DNA from: Tabrizicola sp.
Lineage (GTDB): Bacteria; Pseudomonadota; Alphaproteobacteria; Rhodobacterales; Rhodobacteraceae
Direction: 5' to 3'
DNA length: 64,000 nucleotides
NCBI RefSeq assembly: GCF_016793705.1
Contig: NZ_JAEULO010000025.1
Coordinates: 50,168 to 114,167, forward strand
The position numbers were made by a program, and so were the translations under genes. Below are positions 16,227 through 24,400 of the stretch, piece by piece. Position 1 is the first letter of the stretch; the number at the start of each line of letters is the position of its first letter. The notes beneath the pieces are model-generated. The model was given only the letters and a program-made list of their open reading frames with translations, searched no databases and was not told the origin of the DNA.

Positions 16227-17204
16227 ATGACCATGAAACTCTTCCGCACCTTCGCGCTGTCCACCGCGCTTGGCCTTTCTGTCTCTCCGGTCTCGGCAGA
16301 TGTAACCATCCGCTACCTCGCCAGCCAGGGCGGCCTGTCGGCCCATGAACTTGCTGCCGAGCTTGGCTATTTCGACGGCACCGGCATCACGCTGGAAAAC
16401 GTGGGCTATGCGCAGGGGGGGCCTGCCTCGCTGGTGGCGCTCGCCGGCGGCAGCGTCGAGCTGGGCTCGGCCGCGACGGCTGCGGTGCTGAACTCCATCG
16501 CCGCCGGCAATGATTTCGTGGCCGCCTATCCCTCGAACGGGATCAACGACGAGGCGCAGTCGATCTTCTATGTGCTGGAGGACAGCCCGATCAAATCCAT
16601 CGAGGACATTGTCGGCAAGACCATCGCAGTCAATACGCTTGGCGCGCATCTCGACTACACCGTCCGCGAGGCGCTGCATCAGAAAGGCCTGCCCGAAGAC
16701 GCCGCCAACCTGATCGTCGTGCCGGGGCCGCAACTGGAACAGGTGCTGCGCTCGGGTCAGGTCGACATCTCGGCCTTCGGCTACTGGCAGACCACCTTCA
16801 CCGGCGCCGCGCTTCAGAACGGCGGCCTGCGCGCGGTCTTCGATGATACAGACGTGCTGGGCGAGATCGCCGGCGGTTTCGTCGTCCTGCGCCGCGACTG
16901 GACGCTGGAACATCCCGAAGAAGCCAGAGCTTTCGTCGAAAGCTCGGCCAAGGCCTTGGACTACGCCCGCGAGCATCCGGAGGAAACGAAGGCCATCTTC
17001 GCCCGCGTCCTAGCCGAAAGGGGCGAGAATGCGGAAGTGGCGCAGTATTTCGCCGGCTACGGCGTGCGCGAGGGCGGCCTGCCGGTGGAACGCGACATCC
17101 AGTTCTGGATCGACGTGCTGGAGCGGCAGGGCGCCGTGCCCGCGGGCAAGCTTGTCGCCAAAGACATCCTTTTCGTCACGGGCGATGCCCCGGTCACGAA
17201 CTGA
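16227..17204 (+). CDS. Sulfonate/taurine-type ABC transporter periplasmic binding protein (SsuA-like)
   Basis: A 325-residue NMT1/SsuA-like binding protein with a signal peptide (LFRTFALSTALGLSVSPVSA). The segments ELGYFDGTGITLENVG, LVALAGGSVELGSAATAAVLNSIAAG and DIVGKTIAVNTLGAHLDYTVREAL follow the family pattern. It delivers the substrate to the SsuC-like permease. The gene sits 22 bases after the permease, with AAAGGA before the ATG. Confidence 0.9.
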   Translation: MTMKLFRTFALSTALGLSVSPVSADVTIRYLASQGGLSAHELAAELGYFDGTGITLENVGYAQGGPASLVALAGGSVELGSAATAAVLNSIAAGNDFVAAYPSNGINDEAQSIFYVLEDSPIKSIEDIVGKTIAVNTLGAHLDYTVREALHQKGLPEDAANLIVVPGPQLEQVLRSGQVDISAFGYWQTTFTGAALQNGGLRAVFDDTDVLGEIAGGFVVLRRDWTLEHPEEARAFVESSAKALDYAREHPEETKAIFARVLAERGENAEVAQYFAGYGVREGGLPVERDIQFWIDVLERQGAVPAGKLVAKDILFVTGDAPVTN

Positions 17205-17214
17205 GGCGGAAGTG

Positions 17215-17985
17215 ATGAGCGTGGTGCAGAAAACCCGCCGGGGAGAGGTCGCAATCCGCGACCTCTCCAAGAGCTTCGCGCTGAACGGCCAGCGCCTGAA
17301 TGTCTTGCGCAACCTGGACCTCGCCATAAAGGGCGGCGAGGCGTTGGCCATCGTCGGCCCGTCGGGTTGCGGCAAGACCACGTTGCTGCGGGTGCTTGCG
17401 GGTCTTGAAAACCCCGACCAGGGCGAGGTGCTGATCGACGGCCAGCGGGTCGAGGGTGTCGGAACCGAACGGGCCATCATCTTCCAGGAGCCGCGGCTTC
17501 TGCCCTGGCTGACCGTTCTCGGCAACGTCAGCTTCGGCCTGCAGGTCCGCGGCCATTCCCCTGCCGAGGCCGAGGCCCGTGCCCGACATTACATCCGGCT
17601 CGTGGGCCTTGCCGAATTCGAGACCGCCTTTCCCCGCCAGCTTTCGGGCGGCATGTCCCAACGCGTCGGCATCGCCCGCGCCCTGACGGTGCAGCCGGAG
17701 ATCCTGCTTCTGGACGAGCCTCTCGGCGCGCTTGATGCCATGACCAAGCTGACCATGCAGGAAGAACTCGCCCGCATCTGGCGCGAGGAAAAGGTGACGA
17801 TGGTGCTGGTCACGCATGACCTTGAAGAGGCGATCTTCCTGGCGGACCGGGTCTTGGTCCTGCCGAAGGAGAAGGGAGCGATGCCGCGCCTGATCGAGGT
17901 GGGCCTGCCGCGTCCGAGGGATCGAAGCGAAACCCGCTTTGTCGAAATGCGCCGCCGCCTGATGGCGGAGTTCGGGCTGCACTGA
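17215..17985 (+). CDS. Sulfonate/taurine-type ABC transporter ATP-binding protein (SsuB-like)
   Basis: A 256-residue ABC ATPase: Walker A VGPSGCGKTT, Q-loop FQEPRLLPW (the FQEPRLLPW form is typical of SsuB/TauB/NrtD), signature LSGGMSQR, Walker B LLLDEPLGALD and switch VTHD. The ATG at 17215 (MSVVQKT) follows the binding-protein stop by ten bases with a GGCGGAAG ribosome-binding site. It is the last gene of the operon; a small hairpin (CCGGC-N7-GCCGG, 18010-18026) follows, without a T-tract. Confidence 0.93.
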   Translation: MSVVQKTRRGEVAIRDLSKSFALNGQRLNVLRNLDLAIKGGEALAIVGPSGCGKTTLLRVLAGLENPDQGEVLIDGQRVEGVGTERAIIFQEPRLLPWLTVLGNVSFGLQVRGHSPAEAEARARHYIRLVGLAEFETAFPRQLSGGMSQRVGIARALTVQPEILLLDEPLGALDAMTKLTMQEELARIWREEKVTMVLVTHDLEEAIFLADRVLVLPKEKGAMPRLIEVGLPRPRDRSETRFVEMRRRLMAEFGLH

Positions 17986-18034
17986 CCCCCTCCGCTCCAG
18001 CCAGAATTCCCGGCCCCCAAAGCCGGACCGACCC

Positions 18035-18172
18035 ATCTCCGGCGACTGCCGACGGCACTACAGGTTGTACCCTCGTGGTCGCGGGTTCGAGACCCGCCGC
18101 ACCCTCAGTCGGAGGGTGCGTAGCTCAGCCGCATAGAGCACGACCTGTCGCCGACCCATGTCGCCGGGGAGC
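18035..18172 (+). ncRNA. yrlA: Permuted tRNA-like RNA, probable bacterial Y RNA (YrlA type)
   Basis: The segments of a tRNA occur in swapped order. A T-arm (GCGGG-TTCGAGA-CCCGC, 18081-18097) is followed at once by an acceptor 3' strand CGCACCC (18098-18104), a 9-base cap, the acceptor 5' strand GGGTGCG (18114-18120), TA, and a D-arm (GCTC-AGCCGCATA-GAGC, 18123-18139). The anticodon-stem position is a helix made by the two ends: ACAGGTTGT (18060-18068) with ACGACCTGT (18140-18148). An outer helix CCGGCGAC (18039-18046) with GTCGCCGG (18160-18167) is separated by an internal loop. Bacterial Y RNAs of the YrlA class have this design: a closed tRNA mimic on a stem formed by the 5' and 3' ends that binds the Ro60 homologue Rsr. 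No rsr gene is in the window. A permuted tRNA gene or decayed tRNA is the alternative. Confidence 0.68.
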
Positions 18173-18194
18173 ATGAGTTGAGCGAATGGAGATG

Positions 18195-18428
18195 ATGACC
18201 GAAGCGAATTCTCCCTTCACCGGGGATGACCTGAAAGCCTGGGGCCACCGACCTGGTGTCGCCGCGCTGGCGCGAGGGGCGAAGCGCGGGGCTGTGCGTG
18301 CCCTGCTTTCCGTCGAGCTACTGCCCCGGTGCTCGACCTTTTGCCTGCAGGCGCGGTTCAGACGCCGGTGCGGGGATGCTTGTCGGGTCGCGCCATCTGC
18401 AAGGCCATGTTGTAGCACTCCGGTGTAA
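18195..18428 (+). pseudogene. Short ORF with RtcB/nucleotidyltransferase-like N-terminal motif, possible relic
   Basis: An ORF of about 77 codons starts 28 bases after the Y-RNA-like element. Its first residues, MTEANSPFTGDDLKAWGHRPG, resemble from memory the N-terminal TG-DL-A-G-PG motif seen in some RtcB RNA ligases and in nucleotidyltransferases. The remainder is arginine- and cysteine-rich and resembles nothing known, as expected for a decayed or frameshifted gene. In known rsr loci the order is rsr, Y RNA, rtcB, which fits this position. Both the coding status and the rtcB link are tentative. Confidence 0.3.
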
Positions 18429-18486
18429 CACCGAAGCCAATCAAGCCCTTGAGAACAGCCAAGTTTCTGATCTTGAAGAAGAAAAA
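18429..18486. other. Short non-coding gap before tRNA-Thr
   Basis: AT-richer stretch (CAAGTTTCTGATCTTGAAGAAGAAAAA on the plus strand is at its end). Contains ACTCCGGTGTAACACCG, a small hairpin (CGGTG-TAA-CACCG, 18420-18432), which could end transcription from the Y-RNA region. On the minus strand the T-rich run directly after the tRNA 3' end can terminate tRNA transcription. Confidence 0.3.
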
Positions 18487-18561
<75 letters not shown>

Positions 18562-18672
18562 GCCGTTGGTGGCGGGTGATTAGACGCAATCGAAACGGGG
18601 CGCAAGGGGGTTTGGGCGGGATTCCCGACCCTCTCTGGACCCATCTGCGCCCATAGGGTAGAAGCCTTCCCC

Positions 18673-18849
18673 ATGCGCAGCCCCTCGGACCCGCCCCGCA
18701 GCGAAACGTCCCGGAAGCCAGAGCGCCCCGCCAGCCGCGAAGACCGGCTCAAGGCGGCGCTCAAGGCGAACATGGCGCGCCGGAAGGCACAGGCAAAGGC
18801 CCGCAACGCCGAAGACGGCCCGGGCACGGATATTGGCGAAAGGGACTAG
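18673..18849 (+). CDS. Small basic conserved hypothetical protein upstream of murA
   Basis: A 58-residue ORF ending five bases before murA. The core [21 protein letters not shown] is a charged amphipathic helix rich in Arg, Lys and Ala. Such tiny proteins recur directly upstream of murA in related genomes as far as I recall; no function is known. The spacing suggests co-transcription with murA. No strong ribosome-binding site is visible before its ATG. Confidence 0.6.
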   Translation: MRSPSDPPRSETSRKPERPASREDRLKAALKANMARRKAQAKARNAEDGPGTDIGERD

Positions 18850-18854
18850 GGCAG

Positions 18855-20123
18855 ATGGATTCGATTCTGGTGCGTGGCAACGGGGCCCTGTCGGGGGCGA
18901 TCCCGATCGCGGGGGCGAAGAACGCCTGCCTGACGCTGATGCCCGCCACGCTGCTCAGCGACGAGCCGCTGACGCTGACCAACGCGCCGCGGCTTTCCGA
19001 CATCCGCACCATGACGCAGCTCCTCCAGTCGCTCGGGGCCGAGGTCGCCAGCCTGCAGGACGGGCTGGTGCTGGCGCTGTCCTCGCACTCGATCACCAAC
19101 TTCAAGGCCGACTACGACATCGTCCGCAAGATGCGGGCCTCGATCCTGGTCCTCGGGCCCATGCTCGCCCGTTATGGCCATGCCGAGGTCTCGCTGCCCG
19201 GCGGCTGCGCCATCGGCGCGCGGCCCGTCGACCTGCACCTCAAGGCGCTGGAGGCGATGGGGGCCGACCTCGACCTGCGCGACGGCTATGTCCATGCCAA
19301 GGCTCCCGGCGGGCGGCTCAAGGGCGCGGTGGTGGAGTTTCCCTTCGTCTCGGTCGGGGCCACCGAGAACGCGCTGATGGCGGCGACGCTGGCCAAGGGC
19401 ACCACGGTCCTGAAGAACGCCGCGCGCGAGCCCGAGATCGTCGACCTTGCCCGCTGCCTGAAGAAGATGGGCGCAAAGATCGACGGCGAGGGGACCTCGA
19501 CCATCACCATCGAGGGCACCGACCGACTGGGTGGTGCCACGCATCAGGTCGTCACCGACCGGATCGAGCTTGGCACCTACATGCTGGTTCCCGCGATCTG
19601 CGGCGGCGAGGTGGAATGCATCGGCGGCACGCTGGACCTGGTGGAAAGCTTCGCCGAAAAGCTGGACGCGGCCGGGGTGTCCGTCACCCAGACCAACCGC
19701 GGCCTGAAGGTCGCGCGCAAGAACGGGCGGGTCAGGGCGGTCGATGTCACCACCGAGCCGTTCCCCGGCTTCCCCACCGACCTTCAGGCGCAGATGATGG
19801 CGCTCCTTTGCACCGCCGAAGGCACCAGCGTTCTGGAGGAGAAGATCTTCGAGAACCGCTTCATGCATGCCCCCGAACTGATCCGGATGGGCGCGCGGAT
19901 CGAGGTCCACGGCGGCACCGCCACTGTGACCGGGGTCGAGAAGCTGAAGGGCGCCCCGGTGATGGCGACCGACCTGCGCGCCTCGGTCTCGCTGATCCTC
20001 GCGGGCCTTGCGGCGGAAGGCGAGACCGTGGTCTCCCGCGTGTACCACCTCGACCGCGGCTACGAGCGGGTTGAAGAAAAGCTGCGGGCCTGCGGCGCGC
20101 ATATCGAACGCATCCAGGCATGA
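18855..20123 (+). CDS. murA: UDP-N-acetylglucosamine 1-carboxyvinyltransferase
   Basis: A 422-residue EPSP-synthase-fold enzyme that transfers enolpyruvate from PEP to UDP-GlcNAc, the first committed step of peptidoglycan synthesis. [16 protein letters not shown] and the active-site loop [15 protein letters not shown] (Cys at about 118, the fosfomycin target) are intact, as are [13 protein letters not shown] and [14 protein letters not shown] near the C-terminus. Its stop overlaps the next gene by four bases, starting the murA-DUF2948-hisD-UPF0262-phosphatase series. Confidence 0.98.
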   Translation: MDSILVRGNGALSGAIPIAGAKNACLTLMPATLLSDEPLTLTNAPRLSDIRTMTQLLQSLGAEVASLQDGLVLALSSHSITNFKADYDIVRKMRASILVLGPMLARYGHAEVSLPGGCAIGARPVDLHLKALEAMGADLDLRDGYVHAKAPGGRLKGAVVEFPFVSVGATENALMAATLAKGTTVLKNAAREPEIVDLARCLKKMGAKIDGEGTSTITIEGTDRLGGATHQVVTDRIELGTYMLVPAICGGEVECIGGTLDLVESFAEKLDAAGVSVTQTNRGLKVARKNGRVRAVDVTTEPFPGFPTDLQAQMMALLCTAEGTSVLEEKIFENRFMHAPELIRMGARIEVHGGTATVTGVEKLKGAPVMATDLRASVSLILAGLAAEGETVVSRVYHLDRGYERVEEKLRACGAHIERIQA

Positions 20124-20593
20124 CCGACGCCCGGTTTGAAGAGGGCGGCGAAGCGCCCCTGCGGCTGGTGGCGCAGGATGCCGAGGATCTGAAGGTCCTC
20201 TCGACTCTGGTGCAGGATGCCGTCCTGCCCGCGACCGAGCTTGCCTTCGATGCTCGCCGCCGCCGCTTTGTGCTGCTCCTCAATCGCTTCCGCTGGGAGG
20301 ACCGGGTCGAAGCCGAGCGGGTGGGGCGGGCCTATGAAAGGGTGCGCTCGGTGCTGGTCGTCGAAGACGTGCTGAAGGTGCAGAGCTTCGGCTTCGACCG
20401 CACCGACAAGGATCTGGTGCTGTCGCTCCTGTCGCTGGACTTCGCGGCCGATGCCGAGGGCGGCGGCCGCCTGACGCTGACCCTCGCGGGCGACGGCGCC
20501 GTGGCGCTTGACGTCGAGGCGCTGGATGTCCGACTTGACGACGTGACGCGACCCTACCGCGCGCCCTCCGGCAAGGTCCCGGGGCACGGCTGA
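20120..20593 (+). CDS. DUF2948 family protein
   Basis: A 157-residue protein of the DUF2948 family: [43 protein letters not shown] and FRFDR-type middle followed by LLSLDFAAD and [23 protein letters not shown] at the C-terminus. The function is unknown; the gene is strongly linked to murA and hisD in alphaproteobacteria. Start ATG lies within the end of murA (ATGA overlap), implying translational coupling. Confidence 0.9.
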   Translation: MTDARFEEGGEAPLRLVAQDAEDLKVLSTLVQDAVLPATELAFDARRRRFVLLLNRFRWEDRVEAERVGRAYERVRSVLVVEDVLKVQSFGFDRTDKDLVLSLLSLDFAADAEGGGRLTLTLAGDGAVALDVEALDVRLDDVTRPYRAPSGKVPGHG

Positions 20594-20602
20594 GGGCCGG
20601 GG

Positions 20603-20646
20603 CAAATTCCTTCGAAGGAATTTGCAAAAGGTTTCGAAAACTTTTG
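20603..20646. terminator. Tandem 22-bp palindromes, probable terminator/repeat
   Basis: Two adjacent AT-rich palindromes: 20603-20624 is a perfect 22-bp palindrome centred on TTCGAA, and 20625-20646 (CAAAAG...CTTTTG, also centred on CG) is nearly perfect. The second arm ends in CTTTTG. They follow the DUF2948 stop and precede hisD. Similar elements are at 37169-37190 and 49941-49989. Confidence 0.65.
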
Positions 20647-20732
20647 CGGCTTCGCATCCCGGCCCCCTCGGTGCTTGAGGCCGGAGCCCCCCCGCGCTAT
20701 CTGGACCCGACCACGAAGCCCCGGAGGCCCCG

Positions 20733-22034
20733 ATGCCCGTCTTCCTCACCACCGCCGATCCGGGCTTCGACGCCGCCTTCCAGACTCTCCTCGGCCAGAA
20801 GCGCGAGGACGCCGAGGATGTGGATCAGGCGGTGGCAGAGATCATCGCCGATGTCCGCGCGCGCGGGGATCAGGCTGTGATCGACCTGACCGCCCGCTTC
20901 GACCGCCTGACGCTGACCCCCGAAACCCTCGCCTTCTCGCGAGGAGAGATCGACGCGGAGATCGCCAGGGTCTCGCCCGAGGACCGCGCCGCGCTGGAAC
21001 TGGCCGCAGACCGCATCCGTGCCTACCATGAGCGCCAGAAGCCCCAGGACGAAAGCTGGACCGACAGCGCGGGCGCGACGCTCGGCTGGCGCTGGACGCC
21101 GGTCTCGGCGGCGGGCCTCTACGTCCCCGGCGGCCTCGCCTCCTACCCGTCCTCGGTCCTGATGAACGCGATCCCCGCCAAGGTGGCTGGCGTCGAACGC
21201 CTCGTCATCGCCTGCCCGACGCCGGAGGGAAAGGTGAACCCCCTCGTCCTCCTCGCCGCCCGCATCGCCGGGGTGGACACCGTCTACCGCATCGGCGGGG
21301 CGCAGGCGATCGCTGCCTTCGCCTACGGCACCGCAACCATCGCTCCGGTCGACAAGATCACCGGCCCCGGCAATGCCTTCGTCGCCGCCGCCAAGCGCCG
21401 GGTCTTCGGGCGGGTCGGCATCGACATGATCGCCGGGCCGTCGGAAATCCTCGTCATCGCCGATGCCGACAACGACCCCGACTGGATCGCGCTCGATCTG
21501 CTTTCGCAAGCCGAGCACGACGAAAGCGCGCAGTCCATCCTGATCACCGACAGCCCGGCCTTTGGGCAGGCCGTCGCGCAGGCGGTGGCGAAGCGCCTTG
21601 AAACCCTGGAACGGCGCGCCATCGCGGGGGCCAGCTGGGAACAGCACGGCGCAGTCATCGTCACCCGCGACCTCGCCGAGGCCGCCCGCCTCTCCAACCG
21701 CGTCGCTCCGGAACATCTCGAACTCTGCACCGCCGATCCCGAAGCTTTCAGCCGCCAGATCACCCATGCCGGGGCGATCTTCCTTGGCGCCTACACGCCC
21801 GAGGCCATCGGCGACTACGTTGGCGGCCCGAACCATGTGCTGCCCACGGCACGGTCGGCCCGCTTCTCCTCCGGCCTCTCGGTCCTCGACTTCCTGAAGC
21901 GCACGACGCTCGCGAAGATGACCCCCGAGGCGCTGAAAGCCATCGGTCCCGCCGCCGAACGGCTGGCGCAGTCGGAGAGCCTTGAGGCGCATGGGTTGTC
22001 GGTCCGGGCCAGGCTCGACCGGCTGAACGGCTGA
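20733..22034 (+). CDS. hisD: Histidinol dehydrogenase
   Basis: A 433-residue enzyme that oxidises L-histidinol to L-histidine in two NAD-dependent steps. Family blocks are VPGGLASYPSSVLMNAIPAKVAGV, IGGAQAIAAFAYGT, KITGPGNAFVAAAKR, DMIAGPSEILVIAD, DLLSQAEHDESAQ (zinc/histidinol ligands) and GPNHVLPTARSARFSSGLSV. It is not in a his operon but in the conserved murA-DUF2948-hisD-UPF0262 cluster of alphaproteobacteria. The ATG is preceded by a GGAGGC ribosome-binding site. Confidence 0.98.
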   Translation: MPVFLTTADPGFDAAFQTLLGQKREDAEDVDQAVAEIIADVRARGDQAVIDLTARFDRLTLTPETLAFSRGEIDAEIARVSPEDRAALELAADRIRAYHERQKPQDESWTDSAGATLGWRWTPVSAAGLYVPGGLASYPSSVLMNAIPAKVAGVERLVIACPTPEGKVNPLVLLAARIAGVDTVYRIGGAQAIAAFAYGTATIAPVDKITGPGNAFVAAAKRRVFGRVGIDMIAGPSEILVIADADNDPDWIALDLLSQAEHDESAQSILITDSPAFGQAVAQAVAKRLETLERRAIAGASWEQHGAVIVTRDLAEAARLSNRVAPEHLELCTADPEAFSRQITHAGAIFLGAYTPEAIGDYVGGPNHVLPTARSARFSSGLSVLDFLKRTTLAKMTPEALKAIGPAAERLAQSESLEAHGLSVRARLDRLNG

Positions 22035-22099
22035 CCCTTCGCCCTTGCACGATGCCCCCCGCTTTGGCATCACGGGCGGACCTTGCCGGAAAGCCGCCC

Positions 22100-22576
22100 A
22101 TGAACCGCATCTGCCAGATCGAGATCGACGAGAAGGGCCTTGCCCGCCCCACGCCCGAGATCGAACAGGAACGCCGCGTCGCGATCTTCGACCTTCTGGA
22201 GGAGAATTCCTTCACCCCCGCCCGCCGCCCCGACCGCGAGCTGCCGGATGGTCCCTGGCGCGTGCTTCTCGCCATCCGCGAGGGGCGGCTGGTCTTCGAC
22301 ATCGCCACGGAAACCGGCGACAAGGCCGCCGAATTCCACCTCTCGCTCGGGCCCTTCCGCCAGGTGGTGAAGGACTATTTCCAGATCTGCGAAAGCTATT
22401 TCGACGCGGTGAAACGCCTGCCGCCCTCCCAGATCGAGGCCATCGACATGGCGCGACGCGGTATCCACAACGAGGGCGCCGCGATCCTGCGCGAAAGGCT
22501 GGAGGGCAAGGCCGAGGTCGACACCGACACCGCCCGCCGCCTCTTCACCCTGATCTGCGTCCTGCACTGGGGCTGA
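22100..22576 (+). CDS. UPF0262 family protein
   Basis: A 158-residue protein of uncharacterised family UPF0262: NRICQIEIDEKGLARPTPEIEQERRVAIFDLLEENSF at the N-terminus and SYFDAVKRLPPSQIEAIDMARRGIHNEGA in the C-terminal half are its signatures. The ATG at 22100 is favoured over an upstream ATG at 22052 because family members start with MNR. It lies between hisD and the phosphatase in the conserved cluster. Function unknown. Confidence 0.9.
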   Translation: MNRICQIEIDEKGLARPTPEIEQERRVAIFDLLEENSFTPARRPDRELPDGPWRVLLAIREGRLVFDIATETGDKAAEFHLSLGPFRQVVKDYFQICESYFDAVKRLPPSQIEAIDMARRGIHNEGAAILRERLEGKAEVDTDTARRLFTLICVLHWG

Positions 22577-22578
22577 CC

Positions 22579-23034
22579 TTGGGCGATTTCCCCCAGAGCG
22601 TCCTCTTCTGCTGCGACCACAACGCCGTCCGCTCGCCGATGGCCGAGGGGCTGATGAAACAGCTCTACGGCCAGCGCGCCTATGTGCAATCGGCGGGCGT
22701 GAAGAACGACATGGAGATCGACGGCTTTACCGTCGCGGTCTGCCAGGAACTGGGCATCGAATTGTCGCGCCACCGCTCCCGTTCCTTCGAGGAGATGCAG
22801 GATTGGGGCGACGATCTTTCGCAATTCGACCTGATCATCGCATTGAGCCCCGCAAGCCAGCGGATGGCGCTGGAATTGACCCGGTTCCACCATCTCGACA
22901 TCGAATACTGGCCGATCCTCGACCCCACCGGATTGGGCGAGACGCGCGAGGCGAAACTGGCCGCCTACCGGCAAGCAAGGGACCAGATCAGGGAGCGGAT
23001 GCTGGCACGGTTCGGGCCGCCGAGCGAGGAATAG
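22579..23034 (+). CDS. Low-molecular-weight protein tyrosine phosphatase-family protein
   Basis: A 151-residue protein with the CX5RS phosphate-binding loop VLFCCDHNAVRSPMAEG near residue 10, then YVQSAGVK, and the general-acid loop in ILDPTG. It could dephosphorylate proteins or act like arsenate-reductase relatives. No ATG is available before the P-loop; a TTG two bases after the UPF0262 stop is the probable start. In many alphaproteobacteria infA follows this gene, but here an HxlR regulator does. Confidence 0.85.
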   Translation: MGDFPQSVLFCCDHNAVRSPMAEGLMKQLYGQRAYVQSAGVKNDMEIDGFTVAVCQELGIELSRHRSRSFEEMQDWGDDLSQFDLIIALSPASQRMALELTRFHHLDIEYWPILDPTGLGETREAKLAAYRQARDQIRERMLARFGPPSEE

Positions 23035-23049
23035 GTCCGTCCGGCCCCC

Positions 23050-23442
23050 TCACTCCGCCGCCAGCGCCGCCTTGCCCGCCAGGATCTCCGGCAGCGCCCC
23101 TTCGATCCAGCTTGCCAGCGCCACCACATGCCGTGCCGCCTGCTGCCCCAGCGGCGTCAGCTCGTAATCGACATGCGGCGGCACCACCCGATGCGCCGTC
23201 CGCAGGACGAACCCGTCCGCCTCCAGGTCCTTCAGCGTCTGCGACAGCATCCGCTCGCTGACGCCTCCGACCTTGCGCCTGAGTTCGGCAAAGCGGTGCG
23301 GCCCCGTCGCCAGCGCCACCATCACCAGCGTGCCCCAGCGGTTCGTCAGGTGCTGCAACACCGGCCGCGAAGGGCAATCGGCCGCCAGAACATTGCCCAG
23401 CTGCCAGTGGTCGAGCAAAGCCTGTGCATCCGTGCCGGTCAT
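23050..23442 (-). CDS. HxlR-family transcriptional regulator (QorR-like)
   Basis: A 130-residue winged-helix regulator of the HxlR/MarR-like family: CPSRPVLQHLTNRWGTLVMVALATGPHRFAELRRKVGGVSERMLSQTLKDLEADGFV. A single N-terminal Cys (ADCPSR) sits where thiol/quinone-sensing members such as QorR/YodB have a redox cysteine. It diverges from the quinone-reductase-like gene at 23538, matching the ytfH (qorR)-ytfG (qorB) pair of enterobacteria, so it probably represses that gene and itself. Confidence 0.9.
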   Translation of the reverse strand: MTGTDAQALLDHWQLGNVLAADCPSRPVLQHLTNRWGTLVMVALATGPHRFAELRRKVGGVSERMLSQTLKDLEADGFVLRTAHRVVPPHVDYELTPLGQQAARHVVALASWIEGALPEILAGKAALAAE

Positions 23443-23537
23443 CCTGTGCGCCCCTGTCCAATACTAACAAATTCGTTCGTACTTTCGTTTCGTAAGTAAT
23501 AGCGTATGTCTCCCCCTGTCAACCACAGGAGAGACCC
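23443..23537. promoter_or_regulatory. Divergent promoter/operator of the HxlR-quinone reductase pair
   Basis: The 95-base gap is much more AT-rich than the surroundings. It contains TACTAACAAATTCGTTCGTA and the imperfect inverted repeat ACTT-ACGAAACGA-AAGT (minus strand, about 23476-23493), suitable for an HxlR dimer. ACCACAGGAGAGACCC gives a strong ribosome-binding site for the reductase. Confidence 0.5.
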
Positions 23538-24368
23538 ATGACCATCGCCGTTACCGGAGCCACCGGCCATCTCGGCCGCCTCGCCATCGCCGCGCTGAAG
23601 GCCCGTGGCGCCAGGCCCGTCGCGCTCGCGCGTGATCCGGCGAAGGCCGCCGATCTGGGCGTCGAGACCCGCGCCTTCGATTACACAAGTGCCGATCCCG
23701 CCGCTCTGAAGGGAATCGACACGCTCGTCCTCGTCTCCTCGAACGATTTCAACGACCGTGCGGGCCAGCACCGCAAGGTCATCGCCGCCGCCAAGGCCGC
23801 AGGCGTCAAGCGGCTGGTCTACACCTCGATCCTGAAGGGCGACGCCTCGCCGATGCTCCTGGCGCAGGACCATATCGCCACCGAGGCCGCGATCCGCGAC
23901 AGTGGCATCCCCGCGACGATCCTGCGGAACGGCTGGTACACCGAGAACTACACCGGAGCGCTTGGCGCCGCCGTCCAGCACGGCGCGATCATCGGCGCGG
24001 CGGGCGAGGGCCGTGTGAACTCCGCCGCCCGCAAGGACTATGCCGAGGCCATCGCGGTCACGGCGCTCGATGCCGCGCATGCCGGCAAGACCTATGAACT
24101 TGCCGGCGATACCGCCCATTCCGGCGCGGATTTCGCCGCCGCCGTCGCCAAGGCTGCGGGCAAGCCGGTCGCCTATGTGCCGATGAGCCAGGCCGACTAT
24201 GCCAGGGTGCTGCAGGGCTTCGGCCTGCCGGAAGGTTTCGCCCAGGTCCTCGCCGACAGCGATGCCCAGGCGGGCCACGGCGCGCTGGCCGACGACAGCC
24301 GCACGCTCTCGCGCCTGATCGGCCGCCCGACGACCTCCATCGCGGACACCATCGCTGCCGCGCTCTGA
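23538..24368 (+). CDS. NmrA-like NAD(P)-binding oxidoreductase, QorB-type quinone reductase
   Basis: A 276-residue atypical short-chain dehydrogenase. The dinucleotide loop is VTGATGHLGRLAIAAL, and GIDTLVLVSSND, KRLVYTSIL and ILRNGWYTENY match the YtfG/QorB type-2 NAD(P)H:quinone oxidoreductase group. The family reduces quinones or senses NADPH; no catalytic Tyr-Lys pair is needed. Regulation by the divergent HxlR protein is likely. Confidence 0.88.
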   Translation: MTIAVTGATGHLGRLAIAALKARGARPVALARDPAKAADLGVETRAFDYTSADPAALKGIDTLVLVSSNDFNDRAGQHRKVIAAAKAAGVKRLVYTSILKGDASPMLLAQDHIATEAAIRDSGIPATILRNGWYTENYTGALGAAVQHGAIIGAAGEGRVNSAARKDYAEAIAVTALDAAHAGKTYELAGDTAHSGADFAAAVAKAAGKPVAYVPMSQADYARVLQGFGLPEGFAQVLADSDAQAGHGALADDSRTLSRLIGRPTTSIADTIAAAL

Positions 24369-24400
24369 CCAAAAGGGCAGGGCACTTCCGGGCGCCCTGC

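Noticed and set aside
18035-18172. Two-piece (permuted) alphaproteobacterial tmRNA
   Set aside because: The 5' domain has a normal D-arm (TAGCTCAG...GAGC) and no tmRNA-type TTCGACGG segment, and there is no tag reading frame downstream.
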